Source: Bradyrhizobium sp. CCGUVB1N3 (GTDB lineage: Bacteria > Pseudomonadota > Alphaproteobacteria > Rhizobiales > Xanthobacteraceae). Taken from it: 64,000 bases of DNA. The position numbers and the translations under genes were made by a program. The stretch's first letter is position 1. The number at the start of each line of letters is the position of its first letter. This document shows positions 16,901-25,675 of the stretch, in pieces. Where the stretch lies: NCBI RefSeq assembly GCF_024199925.1, contig NZ_JANADR010000001.1:9737501-9801500 (forward strand), in the 5' to 3' direction. Below the pieces are notes generated by a model. The model was not told where the DNA came from and made no database searches. It was given only the letters and a program-made list of their open reading frames with translations.

Positions 16901-19363
16901 ATGAGTGCCGCGAAGACAATGCCGGGCAAACCGGCCACCGACATGTTTGACGACATCCCGGTGCTTCAGCGCAAATGGCACGCTGCGTTGCGGCCGGGCG
17001 AACGGTTGCCGCGCTACGAGGACGTGATGCTCGGCAGCCTCGGACGGCTCGCCGACCACATCGCGCTGCTGCGGAACGACGGTGCGCTCAAATTGTCGCG
17101 CAGTGGACGCTACGTGCAGACTTGGCTCGGCGACGAGCGCTGGGACGTTCCGGTGGCAGCCCTTGCGCCCGATTGCGCCACCGCGCTTGCGGAAGTCGCG
17201 GCGAACGCGCTGCGGAACGGCCGCCCGCATCATGCGCGCGCGCACTGCGTGCGCGACGGCATGGTCAGGACCTACGACGTGCTGGCGCTGCCGACGGCCT
17301 CGCGCTGGGGCGCCATGCTGATCGGGACTTACGTCAACGAGCGCGGCGGACAATATAATCTCCTCGATGCGATCTTCTCGGCCACCGACGACGCGGTGGT
17401 GTCGCTGGCCGCGCTGCGCGATGCCGATGCGAGGCCCTTTGACTTCCAGATTGTGCATCACAACAGAAGCGCGGAGGTGCTCCTGAAGGTCGCGAGCGGA
17501 AGCTTGTTGTGGCGCCGGCTCGGGGAGGGCGACACGCTGCTGGCGTCACCGGACGTCGTGGAGATTCTGTATTCAGCCATCTCGGGCGGCCGCAGCGAGC
17601 AGCGCGAGATAGAGCACGATGGACGCCATCTCCGGCTCTGCGCCACCGCCTTTGCCGATGTCGTGTCGCTCACGATCTCCGATGTCACCGCGCTGAAGCA
17701 GCGCGACGCATCCTTCCGGCTGCTGTTCGACAGCAACCCGATGCCGATGTGGGTGTTCGACGCCGAGACGAAACGCTTCCTGGGCGTCAATGACGCCGCG
17801 GTCCAGCACTATGGTTACAGCCGGGATGTCTTCCTGCGCATGAGCCTGCCGGAAATCTGGCCGCAGGACGAATGGGACAGCCACGCCGAGGCGCTGGAGC
17901 GTCTCGGTGATGCCTATCACTCCTCACGCAACTGGCGGCACCTGCGCGCCGACGGCAGCGAGATCGAGGTCCTGACCTTCGGCCGCCGCGTCACGTTCGA
18001 AGGCCGCGACGGCTATCTGGTCGCGGTGGTCGACATCACCGAACGGCGCAAGGCCGAGGCGCGCATCGCCTACATGGCCCATCATGATGGGCTTACCAAT
18101 CTGGCGAACCGGGAGCATTTCCAGGAGCGCCTGAAGCAGGCGCTCGACCAGGCCGGGGGCAAAAGGGTCGGCGTGCTCTGCGTCGATCTCGACCTGTTCA
18201 AGACCGTCAACGATTCCTTCGGCCATCCCGTGGGCGACCGCCTGCTGAAGCAGGTCGCGGAGCGCCTGGCAATCGCGATCCGCGGCGCCAACCTTGCCGC
18301 TCGCCTCGGCGGCGACGAGTTTGCCGTGATCCTTGCTGCCGACGTCTCGCCGAACGAGGCCAGCGCCTGTGCGAGCCTGCTGATCGAGATGCTGAGCGCG
18401 CCCTACGACATCGACGGCCTGGAGCTCGTCATCGGCGCCAGCATCGGCATTGCGCTGTCGCCCGGCGACGGCGTGACGTCGGAGGAATTGATGCGCAATG
18501 CCGACATGGCGCTCTACCGGGCCAAGTCCGACGGCGGCGGCATGCACCATTTCTTCGAAAGAGAGATGGATCTGCAAGCGCAGCGGCGCCGCGACATGGA
18601 GCTCGACCTGCGGCGTGCGTTTGCCAATGGCGAATTCGAGCTGCACTACCAGCCGCTGGTCTCGATCGCCTCCGACCGCATCTCGGGGTTCGAATCCCTG
18701 TTGCGCTGGCGTCATCCGGACAAGGGCATGATCTCGCCGGCCGAGTTCATCCCGGTAGCCGAGGACATCGGCCTGATCACGCAGCTCGGGGAGTGGGTGT
18801 TGCGCGAAGCGTGCAGCGAGGCTGTGAAATGGCCGCGCGACATCAAGGTCGCGGTCAACCTGTCGCCGGCGCAATTCCGCAGCCGCAACCTGGTCCAGGT
18901 CGTGATCTCGGCGCTGGCACAATCGGGCCTGGCGCCGAAGCGGCTCGAGCTCGAGATCACCGAGTCGATCTTCCTGGCCGAGACCGACGCCAACCTCGCC
19001 ACCCTGCACCAGTTGCGCGAGCTCGGTGTCGGCATCTCCATGGACGATTTCGGCACCGGCTATTCCAGCCTCAGCTATCTGCGTAGCTTCCCCTTCGACA
19101 AGATCAAGATCGATCGTTCCTTCGTGAAGGATCTCGCGGAGCGCCCTGACTGCGTCGCGATCGTGCGCGCGATCTCGGGACTCGGCCGCAGCCTCAACAT
19201 CACGACGACCGCGGAAGGCGTCGAGACCGAGGACCAGCTCGACTGGCTGCGCGCGGAAGGCTGCAACGAGGTTCAGGGATTCCTGTTCAGCGCCGCGCGC
19301 CCGGCGGGCGAGATCGAGCAGTTGCTGACGACGTTCGGACAGCGCGCCTCACGGGCGGCGTAG
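16901..19363 (+). CDS. PAS-GGDEF-EAL protein (cyclic-di-GMP turnover)
   Basis: 820 residues from ATG 16901, which has GGGGAA ahead. Order: an N-terminal region of about 260 residues (start resembles PAS_5-like sensors), a PAS domain (about 265-385, RLLFDSNPMPMWVFDAETKR), a GGDEF domain (about 390-550, intact LGGDEF and DLDLFKTVNDSFGH), and an EAL domain (about 560-815). The EAL signature reads ESL, but Glu is kept, as are NLSPAQFR, EITES, DDFGTGYSSL and TTAEGVE. Both cyclase and phosphodiesterase active sites look complete. The gene end overlaps the convergent hydrolase gene by 15 bases. Controls c-di-GMP and thus motility or attachment. Confidence 0.92.
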   Translation: MSAAKTMPGKPATDMFDDIPVLQRKWHAALRPGERLPRYEDVMLGSLGRLADHIALLRNDGALKLSRSGRYVQTWLGDERWDVPVAALAPDCATALAEVAANALRNGRPHHARAHCVRDGMVRTYDVLALPTASRWGAMLIGTYVNERGGQYNLLDAIFSATDDAVVSLAALRDADARPFDFQIVHHNRSAEVLLKVASGSLLWRRLGEGDTLLASPDVVEILYSAISGGRSEQREIEHDGRHLRLCATAFADVVSLTISDVTALKQRDASFRLLFDSNPMPMWVFDAETKRFLGVNDAAVQHYGYSRDVFLRMSLPEIWPQDEWDSHAEALERLGDAYHSSRNWRHLRADGSEIEVLTFGRRVTFEGRDGYLVAVVDITERRKAEARIAYMAHHDGLTNLANREHFQERLKQALDQAGGKRVGVLCVDLDLFKTVNDSFGHPVGDRLLKQVAERLAIAIRGANLAARLGGDEFAVILAADVSPNEASACASLLIEMLSAPYDIDGLELVIGASIGIALSPGDGVTSEELMRNADMALYRAKSDGGGMHHFFEREMDLQAQRRRDMELDLRRAFANGEFELHYQPLVSIASDRISGFESLLRWRHPDKGMISPAEFIPVAEDIGLITQLGEWVLREACSEAVKWPRDIKVAVNLSPAQFRSRNLVQVVISALAQSGLAPKRLELEITESIFLAETDANLATLHQLRELGVGISMDDFGTGYSSLSYLRSFPFDKIKIDRSFVKDLAERPDCVAIVRAISGLGRSLNITTTAEGVETEDQLDWLRAEGCNEVQGFLFSAARPAGEIEQLLTTFGQRASRAA

Positions 19364-20623
19364 CCCGGGAGGGTAGGCATCGTAGACGAGCGCCTTGAAG
19401 GCTGGCGTGATGCGGCCGCGCTCGTTCTGGGTCTGCTGCATCATGACGTAGATCATGTCGAGCTTGGGATCGACGCCGAAATAGGTGCCGCTGCCCGAAT
19501 CCCACTTCAATTCGCCGATCGAGCCCGGTGGCGGCGGTTTGGCATTGCCGGGATCGGTGCGCACCGCAAGGCCGTAGCCGTAGCCGAAGCCGTCGCCCGG
19601 GAAATAGAAATAGTCGCGATCGACGCCCGAGCCCGGCCCGATGTGGTCCGTCGTCATGTTCTTGAAGGCGGCGGGGCTGAGATAGCGCTTGCCGTCGAGC
19701 TCGCCGCCATTGAGCAGCATCTGCGCAAAGCGGCCGTAGTCGGTGATGGTCGAGAGCAGGCCGCCGCCGCCGGATTCCCATTCGGGATGGGCGAGGCGGT
19801 CGCGTTCGGCGTCGAGCAGGATCTTGTCGCTTGGCAGCGGCCGAGCCATCCGCTTGAACTCGTCGGGCGTCGTCAGCACGAATTTGGTGCTGGTCATGCC
19901 GAGCGGATCGAGCACGTTCTGCTTGAGGAACTGGTAGAGCGTCTGCCCCGAAATGACCTCGATGACGCGGCCGAGCACGTCGGTGGAATGACCGTAGCGC
20001 CAGAGCGTGCCGGGCTGGCGCGCCAGCGGCAGTTTCGCAATGCGATCGGCGAACTCCGTATTGTCGAAACCGCCTTCGAAAATGTTCGCGGCCATATAGG
20101 CCTCTTCGATCAGCTCGCCGCCGATATATCCGTAAGTGATCCCGGAGGTGTGCCGCATGAGGTCCTGAACGGTGACCGGCCGGATCGGGGTCACCGTTTT
20201 GAGGACATGCAATCGCTCGGCGGCCGCCGTGTCGAGCCCAACTTTCACGTCGGCGAAGGACGAGATGTATTTGGAGACGGGATCGGACAGGGACAGCCTG
20301 CCGGTATCGATCAGCATCATGGCCGCGAGGCTCGTGACCGGCTTGGTCATGGAGTGGATGGCGAAGATCGTGTCCGGCGTCATGGGCAGGCCGGTCCGCA
20401 CGTCGCGCACGCCAATGGTCTTCAGAAAGAGCGGCTTGCCGTGTTGCTGAACCAGTATGACCGCACCCGGAAGCCGGCCAGTCGTGACCTCGTTGTCGAA
20501 GAACGCCGTGATGCGCTCGAGCTGATCGGGCGAGGGCACGGGTATGTCGTTCGCGCGGCTGCGCACGGCGGTGCCGGCGAGCAGCGCTGCGCCGGCGAGG
20601 AATGTTCGTCGCGTGGTGATCAT
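19349..20623 (-). CDS. Tat-exported serine hydrolase, beta-lactamase class C fold
   Basis: 424 residues from the ATG at 20623; this start gives a twin-arginine signal (TTRRTFLAGAALLAG) and the longer frame does not help. Active-site S-x-x-K is SMTK in TIFAIHSMTKPVTSLA (near residue 90). The second motif Tyr is in LWRYGHSTDVLGR, a Y-G-H in place of Y-x-N. EstB-type esterases and D-aminopeptidases share this fold. The periplasmic substrate is unknown. It overlaps the convergent GGDEF-EAL gene by 15 bases. Confidence 0.85.
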   Translation of the reverse strand: MITTRRTFLAGAALLAGTAVRSRANDIPVPSPDQLERITAFFDNEVTTGRLPGAVILVQQHGKPLFLKTIGVRDVRTGLPMTPDTIFAIHSMTKPVTSLAAMMLIDTGRLSLSDPVSKYISSFADVKVGLDTAAAERLHVLKTVTPIRPVTVQDLMRHTSGITYGYIGGELIEEAYMAANIFEGGFDNTEFADRIAKLPLARQPGTLWRYGHSTDVLGRVIEVISGQTLYQFLKQNVLDPLGMTSTKFVLTTPDEFKRMARPLPSDKILLDAERDRLAHPEWESGGGGLLSTITDYGRFAQMLLNGGELDGKRYLSPAAFKNMTTDHIGPGSGVDRDYFYFPGDGFGYGYGLAVRTDPGNAKPPPPGSIGELKWDSGSGTYFGVDPKLDMIYVMMQQTQNERGRITPAFKALVYDAYPPGLRRP

Positions 20624-20740
20624 GGCGAGAGCCCGCGCAGCATCAGGCGGCAGCGGTAAGGCTCGCTTCGGTATCCTGCCCGGCCGACGCAACGGGATCA
20701 AAGCCGGAAGATCAGCGGTCCGTCAACTCTGAGAAGTCGA

Positions 20741-21337
20741 CTAGAACCGCGTCACGATCTCCGAGAGTGCCGGGCGCGGGCGGTCTTCGCTCGGCTTGGT
20801 CGGCCTGCCGATGTGCACGAGGCCGGCGAGCTTCTCGTCCGGCTTCAGCCCGAGCCCTTCCAGCACGTCGCGGTCGAAGGCGAACCAGCCGGTCAGCCAG
20901 CACGCGCCATAGCCGAGCGCAGTCGCGGCCGTGACGATGTTCATGGCGCTGGCGCCGGCCGACAATTCCTGCTCCCAGGCCGGCACCTTCGGGTGCGGCT
21001 TGGTGAAGCTGACGATCCCGATGACGAGCGGCGCGTCGGTGAGCCGCTTCCTTTCGATCTCGATGTCGGTCGCCGGCGCGCCCGGATTCTTGCGCGCGAA
21101 CACGCGCGCGATCACTTCGCCGGCGCGCATCCGGGCCTCGCCTTCGAAGACGATGAAGCGCCAGGGCGCGAGCTTGCCATGATCCGGCACCCGCGCGCCG
21201 ATGGTGAGGATCGTCTCGAGCTCGGACGGCGAGGGGCCGGGCCCCGCCATCTCGCGCGGCTTGACGGAGCGGCGGGTCTTCAGGAGGTCGATGGCGTCGG
21301 GCACAGGCGTCTCTTTCATGGGGCCAATTTTGGCCAT
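20741..21337 (-). CDS. Nitroreductase family protein (YdjA-like)
   Basis: 198 residues from ATG 21337 (an ATG at 21319 is equally possible). FMN-binding marks: LLKTRRSVKPREM at the N-terminus, RVPDHGKLAPWRFIVFEG (the PDH form seen in the YdjA branch), and ALGYGACWLTGWFAFD for dimer and flavin contacts. Oxidoreductase using NAD(P)H; the physiological substrate of YdjA-type enzymes is not known. The stop of the autotransporter gene lies 80 bases upstream on the same strand, so weak read-through is possible. Confidence 0.88.
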   Translation of the reverse strand: MAKIGPMKETPVPDAIDLLKTRRSVKPREMAGPGPSPSELETILTIGARVPDHGKLAPWRFIVFEGEARMRAGEVIARVFARKNPGAPATDIEIERKRLTDAPLVIGIVSFTKPHPKVPAWEQELSAGASAMNIVTAATALGYGACWLTGWFAFDRDVLEGLGLKPDEKLAGLVHIGRPTKPSEDRPRPALSEIVTRF

Positions 21338-21416
21338 GGCATTAGCATGCGATCCTGCCGGCCACGAGACCGTAGACCCCTCATCTAGACAGATTGTGAT
21401 CTGCGCCCGTTGCAGT

Positions 21417-24400
21417 TCACCAGGCGTAGCGCACCGCGCCCTTGCCGGCATAGGAGTGCGTGACGGCGGAGAACTCGCCTTCGAATGTCGCCGCGGCCGA
21501 CCAGCCGTTGGCCCACCTCATTTCGACCGAGGTCGTGGTGAGCGCGGAATCGCGCGCCTGCGCGGCCCCGCTGACCGCGAAGCTCGCGCCCGGCAGCACC
21601 AGGAAGCTGGCAGACGCCGAGCGATCGGGGTTGAAGTCATGCGCCCAGGCGAGGCGGCCGCGCAGGGTGAGGATGCCATCCCCCACGGCGAAGGACTTGT
21701 CGGTGCGCAGGCCAAGCTCGCTGCGGCTGTCAGCCACGCGTTTGCCGGCGTAGCTCAGTGCGAAGGTCGATGCACCGGAGACGACCTGTTCGGCGTAGGC
21801 CGGCTGATCGAAGACGGTCGCCTGAGCCGCTGCATAGGGCGTGAGGCCGATACCGCCGCTCACGGGTGCGACAAATCGATAGCCGCCTTCGACCCGACCT
21901 GCCCAGGCATTGGCCTTGAAGTTGGCGCGCAGGCGATCGACGCCGGAGATTGTCACGGTACGATCGGTGGTGATGTCCTGCCATCCGTAGGCGAGCGCGG
22001 CGGTGATGAAGGCAGGCCCCTCGACATGGCGCAGATAGATGCCCGCCTGAAACAGATCGGAGCGGCCGGACCCGAGACCATTCACGTTGAAGCTGGTGGC
22101 GCCGCCCGCGAGCGCAAAGCCGGCCACCGTGGCTGGCGAAAGCCGATAGTCGGCGCCGGCGGCGGTAGCGTAGGCACGGCTCGTCGCATCGTTCGACCCG
22201 ACGGCCGTGCTTCCAGTGGTGGTTTGGGAACCGCCAACGCCGGCCGCCCAAACGCCCCAGCGCTGTTCAAAATTGCGGGGCGGGGCATCGGAGAACATCG
22301 CGAACGCGTCACTCCGCTTGGCGGCAGGACGGACGCTTGCACTGTCCTGCTCCGCAAAGCTGGTTACGCCGCTCGTTCCTCGTGTCCCTGCAATCGGCTG
22401 CAGGGCGGGATCGGTCAGCAGGCCCAGGAACCGGCCCATTGCGTCGAAGGTGGTTTGCTGCGGGGCGCTCGCGAGCTCGCCCGAGGCTTGAGTGAGTCCT
22501 GCCGGCGTCAGCGCGCCATAGACCAGCGGAATGCCGCCGTTCGCATTGAAGAAATTGGTCAGTGCGTTGCCGACGGCCTGCTGGTTGCCGTTCAGTCCAC
22601 CCGGAACGGCGAAGGTCAGGATGAGATTGAGATAGGCGTCGTTAGCATCGTAGCTCAAACTGGTGTGAAAGTTGGCCGGCAGGTTGGTGTTCACCAGCGA
22701 GCCGAACGTGCCCGAGATGCCGCCGCTCGCGGTCAGAATGGTATAGCTCTTGCTGACATAGCTGCCATTGGCGAACACCGCGCTCACGGTCGCGCCGCCG
22801 AGTGTCGCGGTGCCGGTGACGGTTGCGAAGGACGCGGCCGACGGATCGAGCTGCACGAGATAGATCGCGCCGGATTGCATCGCGAGATTGCCGTCGATCG
22901 TCATCGACGATCCCGCCGTGCCGTTGCCCGGAGCCAGCACGCCGCCGGCATTGATCGTCACGGTCAAGGGATCGACGAGGCCCGTGCCGGTCAACGTGGC
23001 GCCGGCGTTCACCGTTACGGAGGAGGTGCCGGTGATCGCGCCTTCGACGTCGAGCACGCCGGCATCGACGATGGTCGCGCCGGTGTAGGAACTCGTTCCC
23101 GTCAGCACCAGCGTGCCGGTGCCGATCTTGGTGAGCCCGCCGGTGCCGTCGATGGCGCCTGAAAGCGTCATGCTGTAGCCGTTGGTGTCGAAGGTGCCGC
23201 CGCCCGTATTGAGCGTGATGGTTCGGCTGGTGGTGAAATCCGCCAAAACCTGCAACGTACCGCCACCGAAAGCGAGGCCACCGGACGCCGCGCCGAGGCT
23301 GGCGTCGGAGCCAACTGCGAGCGTGCCCTGATTGATGCTCCAGGGCGTTACCGCCGTCGTCGTGCCGGTCAGCGTCCAGGTGCTGCTGCCAGTTTTCACG
23401 AACGTCGAAAAACCCTGATACTGCGCCGTCGAGCCGATGCTGGAGACGTCGAACGTGCTGTCGGTCGAGCCGCCGAGTCGGAACGTATCGGTGCCGGTGC
23501 CGACGACGTTGCCGTTGATAACCGAACCGGCCCAAAGCTCCAAGACGTTGCTACCGCCGGTGAAGGTGATCGCGTTGGCGTCGACCGGCGCGCCGAGGTT
23601 CACCCCGGCCGAGATCGTGCCGCTGTTGATGATCGTGAGATTGGCGCCCACGACGCCGTCGCCGGCCGAGCCAGCCTCCCCGTCACTCTTCACGCCATTG
23701 AGTACGCTGGAGGAGCCGGCACCGAGCGCGCCGGACGTGCCGCCGGTGATGGTGCCCGAATTGATCAGCGTGCCGCCGCCGGCGAAATAGACGGCGGTGC
23801 CGCCATTGCCGCCGTCGCCGCCGGCCGAGCTCTGGGTGCTGGAGGTCGCGTTTCCGCCGCTGCCCCCGTTGCCGCCCGTGATCGTCCCGGAATTGGTGAG
23901 GATGCTGGCGCCGGTCAGGAAGACGCCGTATCCGCCGTCACCTCCGTTGCCGCCAAAGCCGTTGCCTGTGGTATTGGCGCCGCCGCTTCCGCCATTGCCG
24001 CCGCCGATGGTGCCGTTGTTGGAGTAGGTGAGGCCGCTGCCATCGATCACCACGCCATAGCCGCCGGCGCCACCGCCGCCCCCGCTCGCGGTGCCCGTGC
24101 TCGAACCGCCGCGCCCGCCCACGCCGCCCGTGATCGTTGCGGAATTGGTGGTATCCGTGGTCACGACGTCGCCATGCGCGCCGCCGCCACCTCCGCCGCC
24201 GCTGTTGCCACTGCTGCCATTGCCGCCGGTGCCCCCGCTAAGCCCCGCACTGATGCCACCATTGCCGCCGACCGCGCCGCCGGAGCCTGCGCCGCCGCCG
24301 CCCCCGGTCGCGCCGGCGCCGCCACCGCCACCGCCGCGGGTGACGGCTGCCGCGTTGCCGCCGTCGCCGCCCTGGCTGGTCGCCGAGCTCGTGCCGCCGT

Positions 24401-24596
24401 TCGAGAAGGAGGAGGACCCGGAACCGCCTGCGCCGCCTTCGGTCGCCTGCGCGAAGGCGGGGCCCACCGCGGCAAGCGACAGCGCCGCCGCAAGCCAGAA
24501 CGGCCGGGCGAGCACCTGCGATTGTTTCAACAGTCCGCGGCGATCGGACGCATCAGCGAGCAGCACCTCATCCCCTTTGCACAAATTCGCGCGCAC
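21417..24596 (-). CDS. Autotransporter outer-membrane protein with a glycine-rich passenger
   Basis: 1059 residues. An N-terminal extension then a hydrophobic signal core (PFWLAAALSLAAVGPAFAQA). Residues 50-300 are glycine/serine/asparagine-rich repeats (GGNGG blocks interleaved with NSGTITGG strands). The middle has autotransporter-associated beta-strand repeats (GTGTLVLTGTSSYTGATIVD). The last about 270 residues form the beta-barrel domain, ending KGAVRYAW with the terminal aromatic needed for outer-membrane assembly. Type Va secretion, probably an adhesin. The start is uncertain because the leader before the signal core is unusually long. Divergent from the regulator at 24761. Confidence 0.88.
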   Translation of the reverse strand: MRANLCKGDEVLLADASDRRGLLKQSQVLARPFWLAAALSLAAVGPAFAQATEGGAGGSGSSSFSNGGTSSATSQGGDGGNAAAVTRGGGGGGAGATGGGGGAGSGGAVGGNGGISAGLSGGTGGNGSSGNSGGGGGGGAHGDVVTTDTTNSATITGGVGGRGGSSTGTASGGGGGAGGYGVVIDGSGLTYSNNGTIGGGNGGSGGANTTGNGFGGNGGDGGYGVFLTGASILTNSGTITGGNGGSGGNATSSTQSSAGGDGGNGGTAVYFAGGGTLINSGTITGGTSGALGAGSSSVLNGVKSDGEAGSAGDGVVGANLTIINSGTISAGVNLGAPVDANAITFTGGSNVLELWAGSVINGNVVGTGTDTFRLGGSTDSTFDVSSIGSTAQYQGFSTFVKTGSSTWTLTGTTTAVTPWSINQGTLAVGSDASLGAASGGLAFGGGTLQVLADFTTSRTITLNTGGGTFDTNGYSMTLSGAIDGTGGLTKIGTGTLVLTGTSSYTGATIVDAGVLDVEGAITGTSSVTVNAGATLTGTGLVDPLTVTINAGGVLAPGNGTAGSSMTIDGNLAMQSGAIYLVQLDPSAASFATVTGTATLGGATVSAVFANGSYVSKSYTILTASGGISGTFGSLVNTNLPANFHTSLSYDANDAYLNLILTFAVPGGLNGNQQAVGNALTNFFNANGGIPLVYGALTPAGLTQASGELASAPQQTTFDAMGRFLGLLTDPALQPIAGTRGTSGVTSFAEQDSASVRPAAKRSDAFAMFSDAPPRNFEQRWGVWAAGVGGSQTTTGSTAVGSNDATSRAYATAAGADYRLSPATVAGFALAGGATSFNVNGLGSGRSDLFQAGIYLRHVEGPAFITAALAYGWQDITTDRTVTISGVDRLRANFKANAWAGRVEGGYRFVAPVSGGIGLTPYAAAQATVFDQPAYAEQVVSGASTFALSYAGKRVADSRSELGLRTDKSFAVGDGILTLRGRLAWAHDFNPDRSASASFLVLPGASFAVSGAAQARDSALTTTSVEMRWANGWSAAATFEGEFSAVTHSYAGKGAVRYAW

Positions 24597-24700
24597 CGCC
24601 GGCTAAACGGCGCGCGCTTGCGTTCAGGTACCCACGCGACGGTGCGGCGAGAACTGCGACTTTTTGGGTGGATTGTGCTGACAGCGACCATGTGAGGCTT

Positions 24701-24739
24701 GTGTGCAACATGATGACCGTGCCAACGGATGTTGCACAC
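24701..24739. promoter_or_regulatory. Perfect 11-bp inverted repeat, probable operator
   Basis: GTGTGCAACAT (24701-24711) and ATGTTGCACAC (24729-24739) are perfect complements separated by 17 bases. The repeat lies between the divergent autotransporter (start 24596) and regulator (start 24761). It is a good candidate for the regulator's own site. It could also form an RNA hairpin 22 bases upstream of the regulator start. Confidence 0.55.
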
Positions 24740-24760
24740 GCGCATGGTCCAGTCTCCGCA

Positions 24761-25675
24761 ATGTCCGCTTCGCAGCTAACTCCGTCGCCCGATGCTGTCG
24801 CCGCGCTGCGCCGCCATCCCGGTTTTTCGCGGGCGATGCGGTCGTCGGCGGAGGGGGCCGTGGCGATCTACCGGACCAACAGGCTCCTCAACCTGCTCCT
24901 CAGTGACCGCGCGCGTGCGCTGTTCACCCACGTCGCGCTCTATCTGCATTTCCGGGGAACGGATTCAGGCCAGCCCGGCCTGACCGTCGGCGCCATGAAG
25001 GACCTCTGTACCGAGCTCGGGCTGTGCAGCCGTGGCCGCTGCGAGGCGTTGCTCGCGTTGATGCGCGCTGCCGGGTTGCTGACGGCTGCGCCCAATCCCG
25101 ATCGCCGAAAGCGTTTGCTGGCACCGACGGAAAAGCTGCTCGCCCTGCATCAGGCGCGCTGGGCGCGGCAATTCGAGGCGATGTGCAGCCTCTTCCCCGG
25201 AGCCGCGGACTATCTTGCCGCCGTGAACGATCCCGTCTTCACGAAGGCCTTCGCCATTGCGCTCGGCCGCCGTTTCGTCGCGGGCCTTCGTGTCCTCGAC
25301 AATGCTCCCGACCTCGAGCCGTTTGCGGAGCGCAAAGCCGGCGTCGTCATCCTGTTCAGCCTGGCGCTGTCGGGCGTCGAGGGCGACGCATTTCCTCCGG
25401 CAAGGCCGGTGCAGCTTTCAATCAACGCGCTGGCGAGAAATTTTTCGGTCTCCCGCAAGCACGTCTTGTCGCTGCTGCGGGACGCTGAGGACAAGCACCT
25501 GCTCATGCGCAGCGGAGCCGTGAGCAACGAGGTCACGCTACTGCCTCATGGCCGCGATGCGCTTGAAAAGATGCTCGCGACCATGTTCCTGTATCTGGCG
25601 CAATGCGCGGACGAGGCGCTCGGCGCTTATACTGGGAGCGCCGAGCCGTCTGTGCGGACTGCAACAGCCGGTTAG
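24761..25675 (+). CDS. Winged-helix transcriptional regulator (probable)
   Basis: 304 residues from ATG 24761; earlier in-frame starts (24668, 24710) would place the inverted repeat inside the coding region. Two helix-turn-helix-like segments are visible: [20 protein letters not shown] (about residues 75-95) and [20 protein letters not shown] with [16 protein letters not shown] (about 225-260), each with a following wing. No effector domain I can name. Position suggests control of the autotransporter gene. The stop overlaps the convergent thrS stop by 4 bases. Confidence 0.65.
   Translation: MSASQLTPSPDAVAALRRHPGFSRAMRSSAEGAVAIYRTNRLLNLLLSDRARALFTHVALYLHFRGTDSGQPGLTVGAMKDLCTELGLCSRGRCEALLALMRAAGLLTAAPNPDRRKRLLAPTEKLLALHQARWARQFEAMCSLFPGAADYLAAVNDPVFTKAFAIALGRRFVAGLRVLDNAPDLEPFAERKAGVVILFSLALSGVEGDAFPPARPVQLSINALARNFSVSRKHVLSLLRDAEDKHLLMRSGAVSNEVTLLPHGRDALEKMLATMFLYLAQCADEALGAYTGSAEPSVRTATAG

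Noticed and set aside
21201..23162. 653-codon frame opposite the autotransporter
   Set aside because: Shadow of the beta-barrel and repeat region of the real gene.
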